In this document: in pieces, positions 37,101 to 44,971 of the stretch
How the letters are laid out: each line of letters begins with the position of its first letter
Position numbering within the stretch: the stretch's first letter is position 1
Source of the DNA: Nematostella vectensis
Taxonomy: Eukaryota; Cnidaria; Anthozoa; Actiniaria; Edwardsiidae
DNA: 64,000 nt
Direction: 5' to 3'
NCBI RefSeq assembly: GCF_932526225.1
Contig: NC_064044.1
Location: forward strand, 8,854,801-8,918,800
The notes under the pieces: generated by a model
Told to the model about the DNA's origin: nothing
Databases searched by the model: none
Seen by the model: only the letters and a program-made list of their open reading frames with translations
Translations under genes and position numbers: made by a program

Positions 37101-40100
37101 TGGCAGGCCATTCTTGGTGTCCATTGGGGGTAGGGGAGCGACACCAAAACGGCTGCACGGGAGACTATAACATCGGGGGTCCGATAACATTTCAGGCTCA
37201 TATATTACAGTTGAGCATCACCTTACTAAATAGGAGGGAAAACAATTTAAGATAAATTCGAGTCATTTCAAATCTAAATGAATGACTTGGGTAGTCAAAT
37301 ACATCATAATAACTGTTGGTAATCGATTGTTTACGCGGATGCTTTTTATTTAAAATCACTAAATGGCCGAAGGTTTACTTATCCTAAAAAAGTTGTTAAT
37401 GGGGCAGCGTCATGGTACTGGGCATGTCTGGAGTCAGTGTTTATTTAATGCTTTTGACTGTCTACAAACAGTTAAACTTAAGCTTACAATGCCTTGTTAA
37501 AATAATATTCAATATTTCATTGAAAATTATGTTTATTGACAGTTTATGGTCATTTCCTTTGACTTTTAGTCCCCCAAAATGTACTGAAGGCTCATAAGCC
37601 AATATTTGACTGAAATTTATTGTGTCCGGGCCGGAGAGCTATTGCAAAGCTCTTACCATGACACTGCCCCTTTAAACGTTGACCCCAATCCCTTTCCCTA
37701 GTGCGTACATCGTGACCTGGCCGCCAGAAATGTCTTGCTCGGGAGAAGTCTGGAACCGATAGTGTCGGACTTTGGACTCTCACGTGACATCTACGAGAGT
37801 GGCATGTACGAGGACCTGCGAGGAATAAGCTGATCATGTGGTATTTCTTAACTACGTAGTTAAGCACACTGGCTCTTTCTAAGAAAGTCAAACACAAACG
37901 CAGAACAAGTGAGAATCGGTCAAACCCAGGCGCAACACAAGTGAGAATCAGTCAAACACTAGCGCTGCACAAGCGAGAATCGGTCAAACACAAACGCAAC
38001 ACATACGTGAGAATCGGTCAATCCAAGGCGCACCACAAGTGAGATTCGGTCAAACACAAGCGCACACAAGTGGGAAAAAGTGAAACGCTCGTTCAAACAC
38101 AGGGAAATTAAGAAGTTATGTTTTCTTCTGTCTGGTCACCCTTTGAAATCTCGCGTCACGCTTCCGTACTAGTAAGAACCAAGCTTTACACTAAGCCTTT
38201 ATTTGTTCATGCGAAGGGCAAGCGACACTATTACTTGATTTATTTATACGAAGGGCAAGCGACAGTTATCCTTGATTTGTTTATAAGAAGGGCAAGCGAC
38301 ACTAAGCCTTGAATTATTTATACGAAGGGCAAGCGACACTAAGCCTTGAATTATTTATACGAAGGGCAAGCGACCTGTCCGTTGGATGGCGCCGGAATCT
38401 ATTGAGGACTACACGTGTACTTCAAAAAGTGACGTGTGAGTAAATACATGTGTACTTAGTTTGTAACATCCTTAGATAAGAGAGTAGGGTTAAGCGTTGG
38501 GATTGAGAGGGGGGGGGGGGGGGTAAAGTGTGTGCAGAGGAGGAGGGCTACAAGACAATGTGTGAATAGGCCATGTGTCCGTCATTGATCCGTCATTGAT
38601 TGGTATCCGATTAATTGAAGCTTTAGTGATTTAGTTTGTGCTATAGAGGGCGTCCGTAAATCTTACTAATAAACTGTTTGTTGATCCCAGCTGGTCTTAT
38701 GGTGTGTTACTATGGGAGATTGAAACCCAAGGTATGTCCAAATTGTGTGTCCATTGCTTTCCGAAATCTGTTCTCCTTCAATACTACCTTTTTCATCCCT
38801 GATTCATTTTCATATAATCTTCGCCCATGGGAAGCGACGCGTTTCTTTTATTCATTCCTGAAAGTCTCTTCGGGTCCTCATCGGGCCAACAAATTTGTGC
38901 ATCAAATAGACCCCTTAAACATTTTGGAAACTGTTCGTACTACTGTCGTGTCCATCTGTCGCAGAATGCTTTTAGTCTTGTAATCTTGGGAAGTGTTCGA
39001 TCCTACTACCGGAACATGTTCGTGAGACTCTCTTAACTGTCGTACGAATCTCCAGATCTGTTCGTACTTCTGTCGTATTTAGCGTCACAGACTTCTTTTA
39101 GTCTTGTAACCTCGGGAAGTGTTCGTTACTACCGGAACATGTTCGTGAGACACCCCTTAACCTTCGTACTCTTGCAGGTACTGTACCGTATGCAGCAATG
39201 GAGACAGGGCAAGACATACTACGCGAGGTCAAGCGGGGCTACCGACTCGAGCAGCCACCCGAATGTGATGACAAAATGTAAGTGAGTAGCAGACGCCTTG
39301 CAAGAAGGGGAAGGGGGGTATAAGCCCATGGCCGAGAAACAGAATACTCTGTATCTCTCAACTGGAAATCATACCCGCACCAGCAGAGGCAGGGCCGTAG
39401 CAGGCCTCGAAATATTGGGGGGAGGGGGGGGACAATAAAGAAACATTTCCACACAGTTTGAAAATAGTTTTGAAAACATGCCCCCAGTGTCCCACCCCCT
39501 GCTACGGCCCTAAGAGCTAAGAGGCAATATACGCTGAGCCACTTGTGATTCCACAACATTTGGTCTTTTTGTCGTAGCTACGCCCTGATGCTGGACACGT
39601 GGGATCCAAACCCCCTGAACAGGCCATCATTTGAGGTGATCGTCAACAGAGTCGAGGTCCTGCTGACGGCCGTGTCGGTAAGTAGGTAGCGGAACGTTTC
39701 CTGTGGTTGGTAAGAATTGTGACGTCCCAGAAAACCATCCCTCCTGATCCCCGTTCTGATGTGAGCTCATCTCAGGCCTCACAGTTCATTTTTGAGCACA
39801 GGAAGCCCGGTACGCACGCCTGGGGTTTGAGATCAATGTTGGAGAACAATGTAACTTTTATTGTCTGTGCGTAATCAGGGTTACCTCGAGCTCGAAGGAG
39901 GAGGCTCCCTTAACCTCACGCCCTACGACGAGGTGAACATCACCGGCTCATCCCTGAACCTGTACACTCCCAACGGAGACGTGCCAGGCGGTAACAACAA
40001 TGATAACCATAGCAACGTGGGATATCATGACCATGACAACGGAGAAGCGCGGGAAAATACCGCTGACGACCTATATGAGCCTTTTGTTGCTTGTCGAGCA

Positions 40101-40253
40101 ATGCCAAAAGGTGAAGAGGACGGTGTATCGGGAAGCGCGCATGACAAAGAACCAGCCCTCGCTGGCAAAGATGTTTGCATCACGCTGTCCCCTCCTGCAC
40201 AAGAGGAGTCACTTGACGAAGAAACTAGATCGATGGACATACGCGAGCAGTAG
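25107..40253 (+). CDS. Receptor tyrosine kinase RTK-1 (probably damaged paralogue)
   Basis: This plus-strand gene encodes a single-pass receptor: signal peptide, FN3, Ig, SEA, membrane-proximal FN3, transmembrane helix, tyrosine kinase and a tail of about 125 residues. Ectodomain exons are mostly phase 1. Two features separate it from RTK-2: no counterparts of the two N-terminal FN3 exons, and the 5' splice site after the HRD/DFG exon reads GGA|ATAAGC instead of GGG|GTAAGC. Reading on gives a stop three codons later (TGA), which would remove the kinase C-lobe. The family resembles FGFR/VEGFR-like receptor kinases in the catalytic core, but I cannot name an orthologue. If translated it could act as a kinase-dead receptor. 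It may equally be a pseudogene. Stop codon TAG at 40251-40253. Confidence 0.8.
25560..26000. repeat. ATCATC/ATT microsatellite in RTK-1 intron
   Basis: About 440 bp of ATCATCATTATCAATATTACC-like units. The long open frames read from it on both strands are repeat artefacts. The corresponding block in RTK-2 lies at 51490-51885 with a different copy number. Confidence 0.9.
26005..28485. mobile_element. DNA-transposon-like element with long terminal inverted repeats, copy A
   Basis: The left end (CCTGC, GTAGCTGGCGGTTTTG, then TTTGTTTTGATG and GGCCGCGCGA further in) is mirrored at the right end (CAAAACCGCCAGCTGTGCAGG near 28480). No transposase frame is recognisable. The same element occupies about 51887-53757 in the RTK-2 copy, so it was present before the duplication. 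A second nested inverted pair (CTAGAGGTTCCTTG ... CAAGGAACCTCTAG) lies at about 27217-27290 and 28150-28232. Confidence 0.65.
27379..28078. mobile_element. 700-bp MITE with TTAA target duplication
   Basis: The ends are GTGCACCAGTCCCTTA and its inverse, extending into arms of about 180 bp with few mismatches. TTAA flanks both sides (27375-27378 and 28079-28082). At the matching position of the RTK-2 copy there is one TTAA (53349-53352) and no insert. This is a clean insertion with an empty-site allele. TTAA targeting is used by piggyBac and Kolobok transposons. The element is non-coding and would need their enzyme in trans. Confidence 0.92.
28935..29066 (+). CDS. Candidate RTK-1 ectodomain exon, domain unknown
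   Basis: After a 3' splice site (CTCAG) an open frame reads [19 protein letters not shown] and continues for about 44 codons. Ending at T|GTTTAA would give phase 1 at both borders, matching its neighbours, but this donor is weak. The same frame is preserved at 54445-54576 in RTK-2. The copies are young, so conservation says little. It may instead be non-coding. Confidence 0.35.
29426..31645 (+). CDS. RTK-1 ectodomain exons: FN3, Ig, SEA
   Basis: 29426-29710 encodes an FN3 domain ([28 protein letters not shown]). 30238-30558 encodes an Ig domain with the tryptophan IIWTLP and the cysteine motif [11 protein letters not shown], though the first cysteine is not obvious. 30834-30940, 31182-31246 and 31491-31645 together encode a SEA domain ([31 protein letters not shown]). 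The GSVIS turn sits where SEA domains autoproteolyse (G^SVVV-type), so self-cleavage in the secretory pathway is possible. Phases chain without a stop. Several N-glycosylation sequons are present. Confidence 0.85.
29968..30237 (+). repeat. Tandem repeat containing the Ig-exon 3' splice site
   Basis: The sequence ACCACAGCTATCC, which spans the splice acceptor and first bases of the Ig exon, occurs in diverged form at about 29968, 30067, 30123, 30176 and finally at the true junction (30231-30243). Each copy is followed by AGCATCCAGGAT-like sequence. The same array is at about 55448-55722. Confidence 0.8.
31806..31883. mobile_element. Small palindromic MITE-like element
   Basis: CCTCGTCCCCAGGG ... 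TCTGGGTAATTTTT is mirrored by AAAATTACCCAGA ... CCTGGGAATGAGG, with a spacer of about 15 bp. The same hairpin is at 57282-57361 in the second copy. Confidence 0.65.
32883..33819 (+). CDS. RTK-1 exons: membrane-proximal FN3 and transmembrane helix
   Basis: 32883-33179 encodes a full FN3 domain ([31 protein letters not shown]). 33680-33819 encodes the membrane span [20 protein letters not shown] followed by a basic stop-transfer RPR and the start of the juxtamembrane region. Borders and phases (1-1, then 1-0) match the RTK-2 copy. Confidence 0.88.
33172..33560 (+). repeat. Degenerate repeat after FN3 donor, rich in TGACGTCA
   Basis: The junction sequence CCAGGTGAGAT and the palindrome TGACGTCA or one-base variants recur several times (near 33177, 33226, 33258, 33410, 33483-33500 and 33526). 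TGACGTCA is the binding site of CREB/ATF factors, so regulatory use is possible, but a decayed tandem repeat explains it as well. The second copy is at 58603-58990. Confidence 0.6.
34020..37824 (+). CDS. RTK-1 kinase exons: N-lobe and catalytic loop
   Basis: 34020-34224 carries the glycine-rich loop GSGAFGEV and the ATP lysine in CAVKTLK. 34731-34841 holds helix C and [12 protein letters not shown]. 35596-35801 begins [18 protein letters not shown] (hinge) with a short kinase insert rich in polar residues. 37702-37824 holds the catalytic loop HRDLAARN and DFG. All invariant catalytic residues up to this point are intact. The exon then lacks a normal donor: the first intron base is A where RTK-2 has G. 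Confidence 0.9.
34187..34460 (+). repeat. Four-copy repeat of a kinase exon end plus donor
   Basis: GGAAATGCTTGCCGTGTGCTG followed by TTAAAC and GTACGT-like donor sequence is the end of exon 34020-34224. It recurs at about 34264, 34340 and 34417 in decreasing similarity. The same array is at about 59585-59850, so it predates the duplication. Confidence 0.85.
34829..35340 (+). repeat. Tandem repeat of a kinase exon 5' splice site (8 extra copies)
   Basis: TGTACAGTAGATGGTAAGCC, the exon end and donor of 34731-34841, recurs at about 34887, 34941, 34999, 35053, 35111, 35169, 35226 and 35283 (spacing 54-58 bp). RTK-2 has only two extra copies (60287 and 60341), so the array expanded or contracted after the duplication. 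Confidence 0.92.
35465..35600 (+). repeat. Tandem repeat of a kinase exon 3' splice site (38-bp unit)
   Basis: CTCAGGACCCCTGTG, the acceptor and first exon bases of 35596-35801, is preceded at 38-bp intervals by CAG|GATCCCTGTG (ending 35519) and CAG|GACCCCTGTG (ending 35557). Three potential acceptors lie in line. The same is seen at about 60525-60651. Confidence 0.9.
35802..37000 (+). repeat. 90-bp tandem repeat after a kinase exon donor
   Basis: Units with TACTACTCTGATTCAGTTGC, GGAAACGTCCATGC and CCTGGAAATTAACAATTATAG repeat at 90 bp (for example 36251, 36341, 36431, 36521). The first unit begins at the donor GTGCTACTCTGATTC itself. RTK-2 has only about three related units (60858-61180). 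Confidence 0.9.
37401..37670. mobile_element. 270-bp MITE, GGGGCAG ends, copy A
   Basis: The ends GGGGCAGCGTCATGGTA and TACCATGACACTGCCCC are inverted copies. The interior has no gene. The counterpart is at 61228-61496, so the insertion predates the duplication. It sits in the intron just before the HRD exon. Confidence 0.8.
37870..38100 (+). repeat. 33-bp degenerate repeat after the HRD exon
   Basis: Units built from CAAACACAAACGCAACACA and GTGAGAATCGGT recur about six times. The second copy at about 61710-61990 has a couple more units. Confidence 0.75.
38211..38374 (+). repeat. Five-copy 37-bp repeat of the APE-exon 3' splice site
   Basis: GAAGGGCAAGCGAC spans the acceptor (AAG) and the first bases of exon 38371-38435. 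It occurs five times at a spacing of about 37 bp, the last being the true junction. Use of the preceding acceptor would bring in a stop (CGA CAC TAA). The same copies are at about 62102-62265. Confidence 0.92.
38371..40253 (+). CDS. RTK-1 kinase C-lobe and tail exons
   Basis: 38371-38435 encodes [16 protein letters not shown] (the APE motif). 38691-38731 encodes [14 protein letters not shown]. 39178-39277 encodes [13 protein letters not shown]. 39578-39677 encodes the [15 protein letters not shown] block at the end of the kinase. 39879-40253 encodes an acidic, Asn/Gly-rich tail with tyrosines in YLEL, YDEV and LYEP contexts that could dock SH2 proteins. These exons are open and in phase, but may never join the upstream part because of the lost donor. 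Confidence 0.85.
39391..39511. mobile_element. MITE-like element, GGGCCGTAGCAGG ends, copy A
   Basis: AGGGCCGTAGCAGG on the left is mirrored by CCTGCTACGGCCCT on the right. The interior is a G-rich run followed by AT-rich sequence. The counterpart is at 63565-63687. Confidence 0.7.
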
Positions 40254-40479
40254 ATAGGATTTCTTAACAAACATAGAGTTTAGTTCAGCGCATGCTATTT
40301 GGGCATCCTGTGGTTTTTGGGTTCCCTGTTAAAGTGACCGACTTGAAATCTTTTTATAGGAACTAAGCTCATACGTTACTTATTTAACAACCTCTCACAA
40401 ATAGACAACGCATGGTAGGAAAAAACCCGCGTCATGTGCATTTAAAGTTTAGCATAACTACTGGGCAGTATTTTTTTAA

Positions 40480-40481
<2 letters not shown>

Positions 40482-40572
<91 letters not shown>
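40482..40572. repeat. TA microsatellite
   Basis: An uninterrupted (TA)n run of about 90 bp. A second run lies at 40783-40864 beyond the palindrome, and short open frames through it are artefacts. Confidence 0.98.
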
Positions 40573-40577
<5 letters not shown>

Positions 40578-40659
40578 ATGGTTGAAGGCTTTCATAGAAA
40601 GTGCTCAATACTCGAAAGTAGAGCGGTGTATAGTGTTGGTTTGAGAAAAATACAAACTA

Positions 40660-40714
40660 CATAGGTTTCCCTACAGGCCTGTTTCGTGGTTGCCCACTCA
40701 TCAGGGGATTTCCT
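40660..40714 (-). ncRNA. Hammerhead ribozyme motif, minus strand
   Basis: This is the mirror copy in the left arm of the palindrome, with the same CTGATGAG, GAAA and GTA elements read on the minus strand. Stem I differs because the loop bases precede it (CCC can pair with GGG), giving four regular pairs. Confidence 0.8.
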
Positions 40715-40757
40715 GATGAGTGGGCAACCACGAAACAGGCCTGTAGGGAAACCTATG
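40703..40757 (+). ncRNA. Hammerhead ribozyme motif, plus strand
   Basis: The invariant core is present in order: CTGATGAG (40713-40720), stem II GTGG-GCAA-CCAC (40720-40731), GAAA (40732-40735), a self-complementary stem III ACAGGCCTGT (40735-40744), and the cleavage triplet GTA ending at A40745. Stem I can form from C40712-T40709 with G40746-A49. A short, loopless stem III is typical of hammerheads in Penelope-like retroelements, which are thought to act as dimers. Function is inferred from the motif alone. Confidence 0.82.
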
Positions 40758-40781
40758 TAGTTTGTATTTTTCTCAAACCAA

Positions 40782-40868
<87 letters not shown>

Positions 40869-41614
40869 CTTTTCAAAATGTGATAGTGTCAAAGTTTTAA
40901 GAAAGCATACTATTTTGATATATATAAATTCATCTGCGCTTGATTATCGTGCAAGCTTGTACTTTTTAAGAGGAACAGGTAAGACATAGTGGTAGGAATC
41001 AGGGGGATTGTGTGTAAGTGTGTTTGTGGGGGGGGGGGGGGCAGGGCTGGGCTAGGGCAGCTAGACACTGACTCACATTTTTAGCGTTGGCCACGTAAAG
41101 AGCATTTATCACAGTCTAGTCCTTAGCATTCTGGTTTCCCTTCCTGTGGAAGGTAAGAGATGTGACGTCACAAGTAAGAGCTCGTCTCAGCATCCACGCC
41201 ACCTCCACTTTATCTAAGCTTTTAAGGCAAGCTTCCGCCTGTCTCCTTATGGTGGGTGGTGAGTAGACCGTTGAGGACATTTATTACGTTCCCAGCCGCG
41301 TATCAGTTACAGATTGTAAGCCATAATGAGAAGGGCCAGTTGTTCGTCACCCCTTCCCATGGTGCTTTGCGCGTACCATTTCCTTCCCGTGTTGCATAGC
41401 GTAAAGCTCAGCTATGCGAGGAACGAACCGTTTAGTATATGAGACCCTTAGGTTGAGTAGAACCTGGAGGTTACTCACCTGTGCAGTTTTCCTGCTCCAC
41501 TCTGTAAGAGACTAGGGGCTAGCAAACAGTGGACACATTGTCTTAAAGACACATTTACTTAATAAATCTATATTTCCTACGTTATCACATTATTATGCAC
41601 AATAAAGTACATCA

Positions 41615-41755
41615 TTATTTGTCTGTAGGCTTGATTAGTTCCCATTCCACCGCCTTATCTAGAGCACGCATTGCGCATGCTCGGATCTTCTCCATTTCCG
41701 ACGAGGTGTCACGTGACAGAACCATTAGAATCTCCAGCACCTCGCTCTCGACCAG
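41615..41755 (-). CDS. Last coding exon of a minus-strand gene, UNC45-like
   Basis: On the minus strand, a 3' splice site (cag at 41756-41758) opens a 47-codon frame ending in TAA at 41615-41617. It reads LVESEVLEILMVLSRD, then an acidic linker, then ACAMRALDKAVEWELIKP. The pattern SE.LEIL.VL ... ALDKAVE..LI.P resembles the C terminus of UNC45 myosin chaperones as I remember them. No other exon of this gene is visible to the right before the duplicated block starts at 46667, as expected if the gene was cut by the duplication. A candidate AATAAA on the minus strand lies at 41280-41285. Family assignment is moderate. Confidence 0.5.
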   Translation of the reverse strand: MVESEVLEILMVLSRDTSSEMEKIRACAMRALDKAVEWELIKPTDK

Positions 41756-43260
41756 CTGAAACGGAAAAACATGTTGATGAGGAGAAAACAGATGTTGATG
41801 GTGAGCGATGATCCTGGATCCTAAAACTTCTTGGTTCCTAGTCGGTTCCTAATCAGTTCCTAATGGTAAGAGGGGGGGGGGTATTTTTCAATAACAAAAA
41901 AACATCGAAATTATCTATTTTCTGCACAGAATTGGAGAGTACGGCTGGAATATAGACTCTACTAGACATTAGTCTAGAATCCACAAAAATTGCTGTAAAA
42001 GTTTTTATAAATCATATTAATAACGCCTTTCTATCGATACTAGCTAATTTTACTTGCGTAAATGAGTTATTTTTACCATTTCAGCATTTTTTTATGAAGT
42101 AACCCCCCCCATGACTCCGATTAGCAACTGACAAGGAACTAAGGAATTAGGAACTAGGACCACCGCGGTAAAATAGATGTTGATGACGAGAAAACGGCGG
42201 GTGGCCCTCCTGGGCTTCCCTGTCTACATCAACCTACACTTGCATCTGCCATGGCGATTTTTGCTCGCTTGCGCAGTGTAACACACCGGTTTTAAACATG
42301 TTCGAAACACAATATATCAAAATTCAATCTAGGAAAAAAAATTGGTATTTTTTAATACTATTATCACTTTTCAAAGACAGGCTTCCCGGAATTATGAGCC
42401 GATGAAAAAACGCAAAATCTTGCTGGCTTTGGCATTTATTTGTATCCAAAAGATTCTCGTCCTTGGAGTTTGAAATAAACATGTATCAATAATTGTAGTT
42501 ATAACATCCACGACAAATAAAGACATGTTTATTGGTTTTGATCGGTAGAATTCGACAAAACCCACTGCAGTCACCGCTGTGCGAGCGTTTTCTATCTTAT
42601 CAACTTTCATTGTCTGCCTTTTCTCTGAGTTTATTTTTATTAGTCAACAATAACCATGAAAAATTCGAATAAATATTTGATTTCTTTTCGTTTTGCATAT
42701 TTTTTTAAGTATTCGCATTGAAATATTTTGGTTTGAAGGTTGTGTGTTTATTTCATGCTTGATTTGTCAAGCCTTGTTTAACCTTCAACTATGTATATGA
42801 AACAAATATAGTCACAATTGTATACTAAGTGCATTTGGTGAATACACGTCTGTTTCGTAGACCAACGCGGATTTAGGCCTGATTCAACGGCAACGAATGA
42901 ACTTGGTTTGATAAAGTGTGATTTTACTACAGATTTGTAAATATGAGCACTGGTTTGGCTTTAAACAAAAAAACACCACTTGAATATATGAAAAACTTAA
43001 TATAAATCCAATATCGCTTTTTTGTTGAGTATTTGGTTATAATTTAATAAAAAAACGTTGCATAAGCACGGCGAAGAATAACAGTATCTAGAATTATTCG
43101 GTACTCCAAAAACTGGAATTCGACTCTGCCAAATTTTCGTCTTTAATATGACTTCTTCAGGGCAGACTGAAGTAGTATTAAAGACGAAAATTCATTCTTC
43201 TGGTTCACGAACACGACTATTTGGGCTTTTTGTATTTATTAGAATTATTCGAACTTTGCT
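41756..43260. other. Non-coding, possibly last intron of the UNC45-like gene
   Basis: I find no exon on either strand. An imperfect hairpin TTTTCGTCTTTAATA ... TATTAAAGACGAAAA follows at 43133-43192, which looks like a small element end. The rest is AT-rich unique sequence. Confidence 0.45.
43133..43192. repeat. Imperfect hairpin with ACTTCTTCAG/CTGAAGTAG core
   Basis: Arms TTTTCGTCTTTAATA and TATTAAAGACGAAAA enclose CTTCTTCAG ... CTGAAG. It resembles a short terminal region of a mobile element. No coding content. Confidence 0.6.
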
Positions 43261-43275
43261 TACGACATAGTTTAA

Positions 43276-43347
43276 GCGCATGCGCATTCACGTATGAGTT
43301 ATATCCCACATGATAAACTCGCCTGTGCTTAGCAAGTGTATATATAT
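43276..43347 (+). promoter_or_regulatory. Pol III type-3-like promoter of Y-RNA-like gene 1
   Basis: Three blocks match, at the same spacing, those before genes 3 and 4. They are a GCGCATGCGCATTCACG block (43276-43292), a PSE-like CCCACATGATAAAC (43305-43318, about -63 to -50) and TATATATA (43339-43346, about -29). This arrangement is that of U6/Y/7SK-type genes. Confidence 0.72.
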
Positions 43348-43367
43348 GCTAGCATTTTGTACAATGT

Positions 43368-43454
43368 AAGGTCCGGAAGGTTGAGGGTTATCACAATTTG
43401 ATGTTCTGTACTCGTATAGAATTTACCCCCCTCATCCGATCACTTGACCTTTTT
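43368..43454 (+). ncRNA. Y-RNA-like gene 1
   Basis: The transcript would start AAGGTCCGGAAGGTTGAGGG, continue TTATC, and end CACTTGACC with a T run. The outer ends AAGGTC and GACCTT pair (stem 1). GGTTGAGGG pairs with CCCTCATCC with one mismatch (stem 2). In vertebrate Y RNAs the Ro60-binding lower stem has the words GGUCCGA, GAGUUAUC and CACUUGAC, all closely matched here. At 87 nt it has the longest loop of the cluster. Pol III transcription is indicated by the T run and upstream elements. Binding to Ro60 is inference. Confidence 0.78.
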
Positions 43455-43778
43455 AGTTATTTTTTTTTGGGTATAATCCAGTAAGTTAAGTTTTTGTCTG
43501 CCATCATTTTGCAATATTTTCGAGTTCGTAACTGAAGTATCAAAATGTTTTTAATGTTTATTTCAGCACAAATTGATAAGATGTTTTGCTAACTTCAGCT
43601 ACTTAATTTTAGTTATACGCTTTTTCCATGTTATCATTATCTATTTGTTCATCTTTTTCATATATGTACACAATTTTTATTACTTTATTTCCTTTTTTTT
43701 CTAAACACGCTCTTTGTGCAATTCAGTATTGTTGACGGGGCTAGCTTGTTATAAGAATGCAAGTTTTATTACATCCCT

Positions 43779-43833
43779 GGTTGAGGGTTATCCATTTGAA
43801 ACTTTACCCCTCTTCCAATCACTTGACCTCTTT
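43779..43833 (+). pseudogene. Y-RNA-like remnant, copy 2
   Basis: It keeps GGTTGAGGGTTATCC, CCCCTCTTCCAATC and ACTTGACC but lacks the 5' AAGGTCC strand of stem 1 and the PSE and TATA blocks. The sequence after it (to about 44135) is homologous to the sequence after copy 3 (to about 45345), so the two are a local duplicate pair. Confidence 0.7.
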
Positions 43834-44881
43834 GATGAAATGATAAAGTGCTATAAAATTTACTCTGCAAGTAAATTGTTATAGCTCAATTGGAAAAATG
43901 TACTGTTATTTATTTTCTGCAAAAACTTTTTACCGGTTATATTCAAATCAACCCAGAGAACTGAATAAAGACTTCTTGTCATAAGATTGCAACAATATTT
44001 CATTACATGAACTGACATTTTAAAGGCATACTAGCTCTAGTATAGTCTTTTTAATATTTTTTTAAAACCACGAAATATACATTTTGCACAACCCTTTAAA
44101 TTATAATATCATAATTGTTCAAAATTGAGACTATAGTTTTACAACTATTTCAATGAACGTTGTCAGTGCAAATAGCGAATCGCAAACGGTAGCGGTTTGT
44201 GGGTACAGTTACCCCTAAAAGTAAATAAGTAAGTAAACTAATCGCACGAGTTATTCCCATTTTCCTGCTTTTAGTAAAATATAAGGAGTCCCTTGGTAAT
44301 TTTTGGATGGTAGCACTGCCATTTGCCAATTGCCATTTGCGCTGACAACGTATTTTGAAATAGGTGTATGTATATTACTCCAGCAACAAATGCAACAAAT
44401 GGTGACGGTAATTATCCTCATCTATTAAGCGTAGCAATAAAAAACACAGGATAATTAATACATCAACGCAATATTACATCGTGTGGTGCAACAAAACAAT
44501 ATCAAAACTTTGCTTTCAATTATTATCGGGAATAATAAGCCAGACTTCCAGATTTTGTATTTCCACGTATCATTGCCACCTGAATTATACTATACTTGAA
44601 ATTATTGTCTTAATGTAGTTTTCGTAAAATGTTAAGATTGAGAGTATTATCATGCGATGATGAATTATTAATCACAGTAATGCTATTTTTATGATTTCAA
44701 GGTGACATGCGCAGAATAAAAATTGGCTAAAAAATTTTGGGCTCCGCCATAATGATTGCCGAATTTGATAACTTATTGATGTTGCAACTTTGGAAAGTGA
44801 TATATCATATAAAAAAAAAAAAAGAACACGGACATTTTTTTCCAGTGTATTTTCGACATTTCTTTTACGTCACTTCTGACT

Positions 44882-44951
44882 GCGCATGGCATTTACGCAC
44901 CTCGTTATACCAACATGGGAAGCGTTAGGCCCTTCGCCCAGTGTATATATA
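44882..44951 (+). promoter_or_regulatory. Pol III type-3-like promoter of Y-RNA-like gene 3
   Basis: GCGCATGGCATTTACGCA (44882-44899), PSE-like CCAACATGGGAAGC (44910-44923) and TATATATA (44944-44951) match the blocks of genes 1 and 4 in order and spacing. Confidence 0.72.
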
Positions 44952-44971
44952 TTTTCACGTTCTACGTATGT

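Larger units (their letters stand above)
24288..40253 (+). repeat. Segmental duplication, main block copy A (RTK-1 locus)
   Basis: From CCCAGGTGTACAG this block is collinear with 48339-64000 and near-identical over long stretches. Main differences read by eye: a deletion at 25347/25348, a 700-bp insertion at 27379-28078, more copies of intronic repeats at 34829-35330 and 35802-37000, and fewer copies at the site matching 62400-62840. Confidence 0.93.
40629..40788. repeat. Perfect 77-bp-arm palindrome between TA microsatellites
   Basis: The left arm (TATAGTGTTGGTTTGAG ... CTCATCAGG) is the exact inverse of the right arm (CCTGATGAG ... CTCAAACCAACACTATA), with a six-base loop at 40706-40711. 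The arms encode a hammerhead ribozyme motif. This looks like two head-to-head ends of a Penelope-like element. Confidence 0.95.
40254..41614. other. Downstream flank of RTK-1
   Basis: No coding exon is supported. It contains the 3' UTR of RTK-1, two long TA microsatellites flanking a palindrome (40629-40788), and the 3' flank of the minus-strand UNC45-like exon. AATAAA words on the plus strand near 41562 and 41600 could end an RTK-1 transcript, but they are far from its stop. Confidence 0.5.

Noticed and set aside
37820-37830. U12-type AT-AC intron at the RTK-1 exon end
   Set aside because: The sequence ATAAGC does not fit the ATATCC consensus, and RTK-2 has an ordinary GTAAGC at the same place, so mutation of a GT donor is simpler.
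40762-40989. Open frame with a long Ile-Tyr run
   Set aside because: It is a translation of the TA microsatellite.
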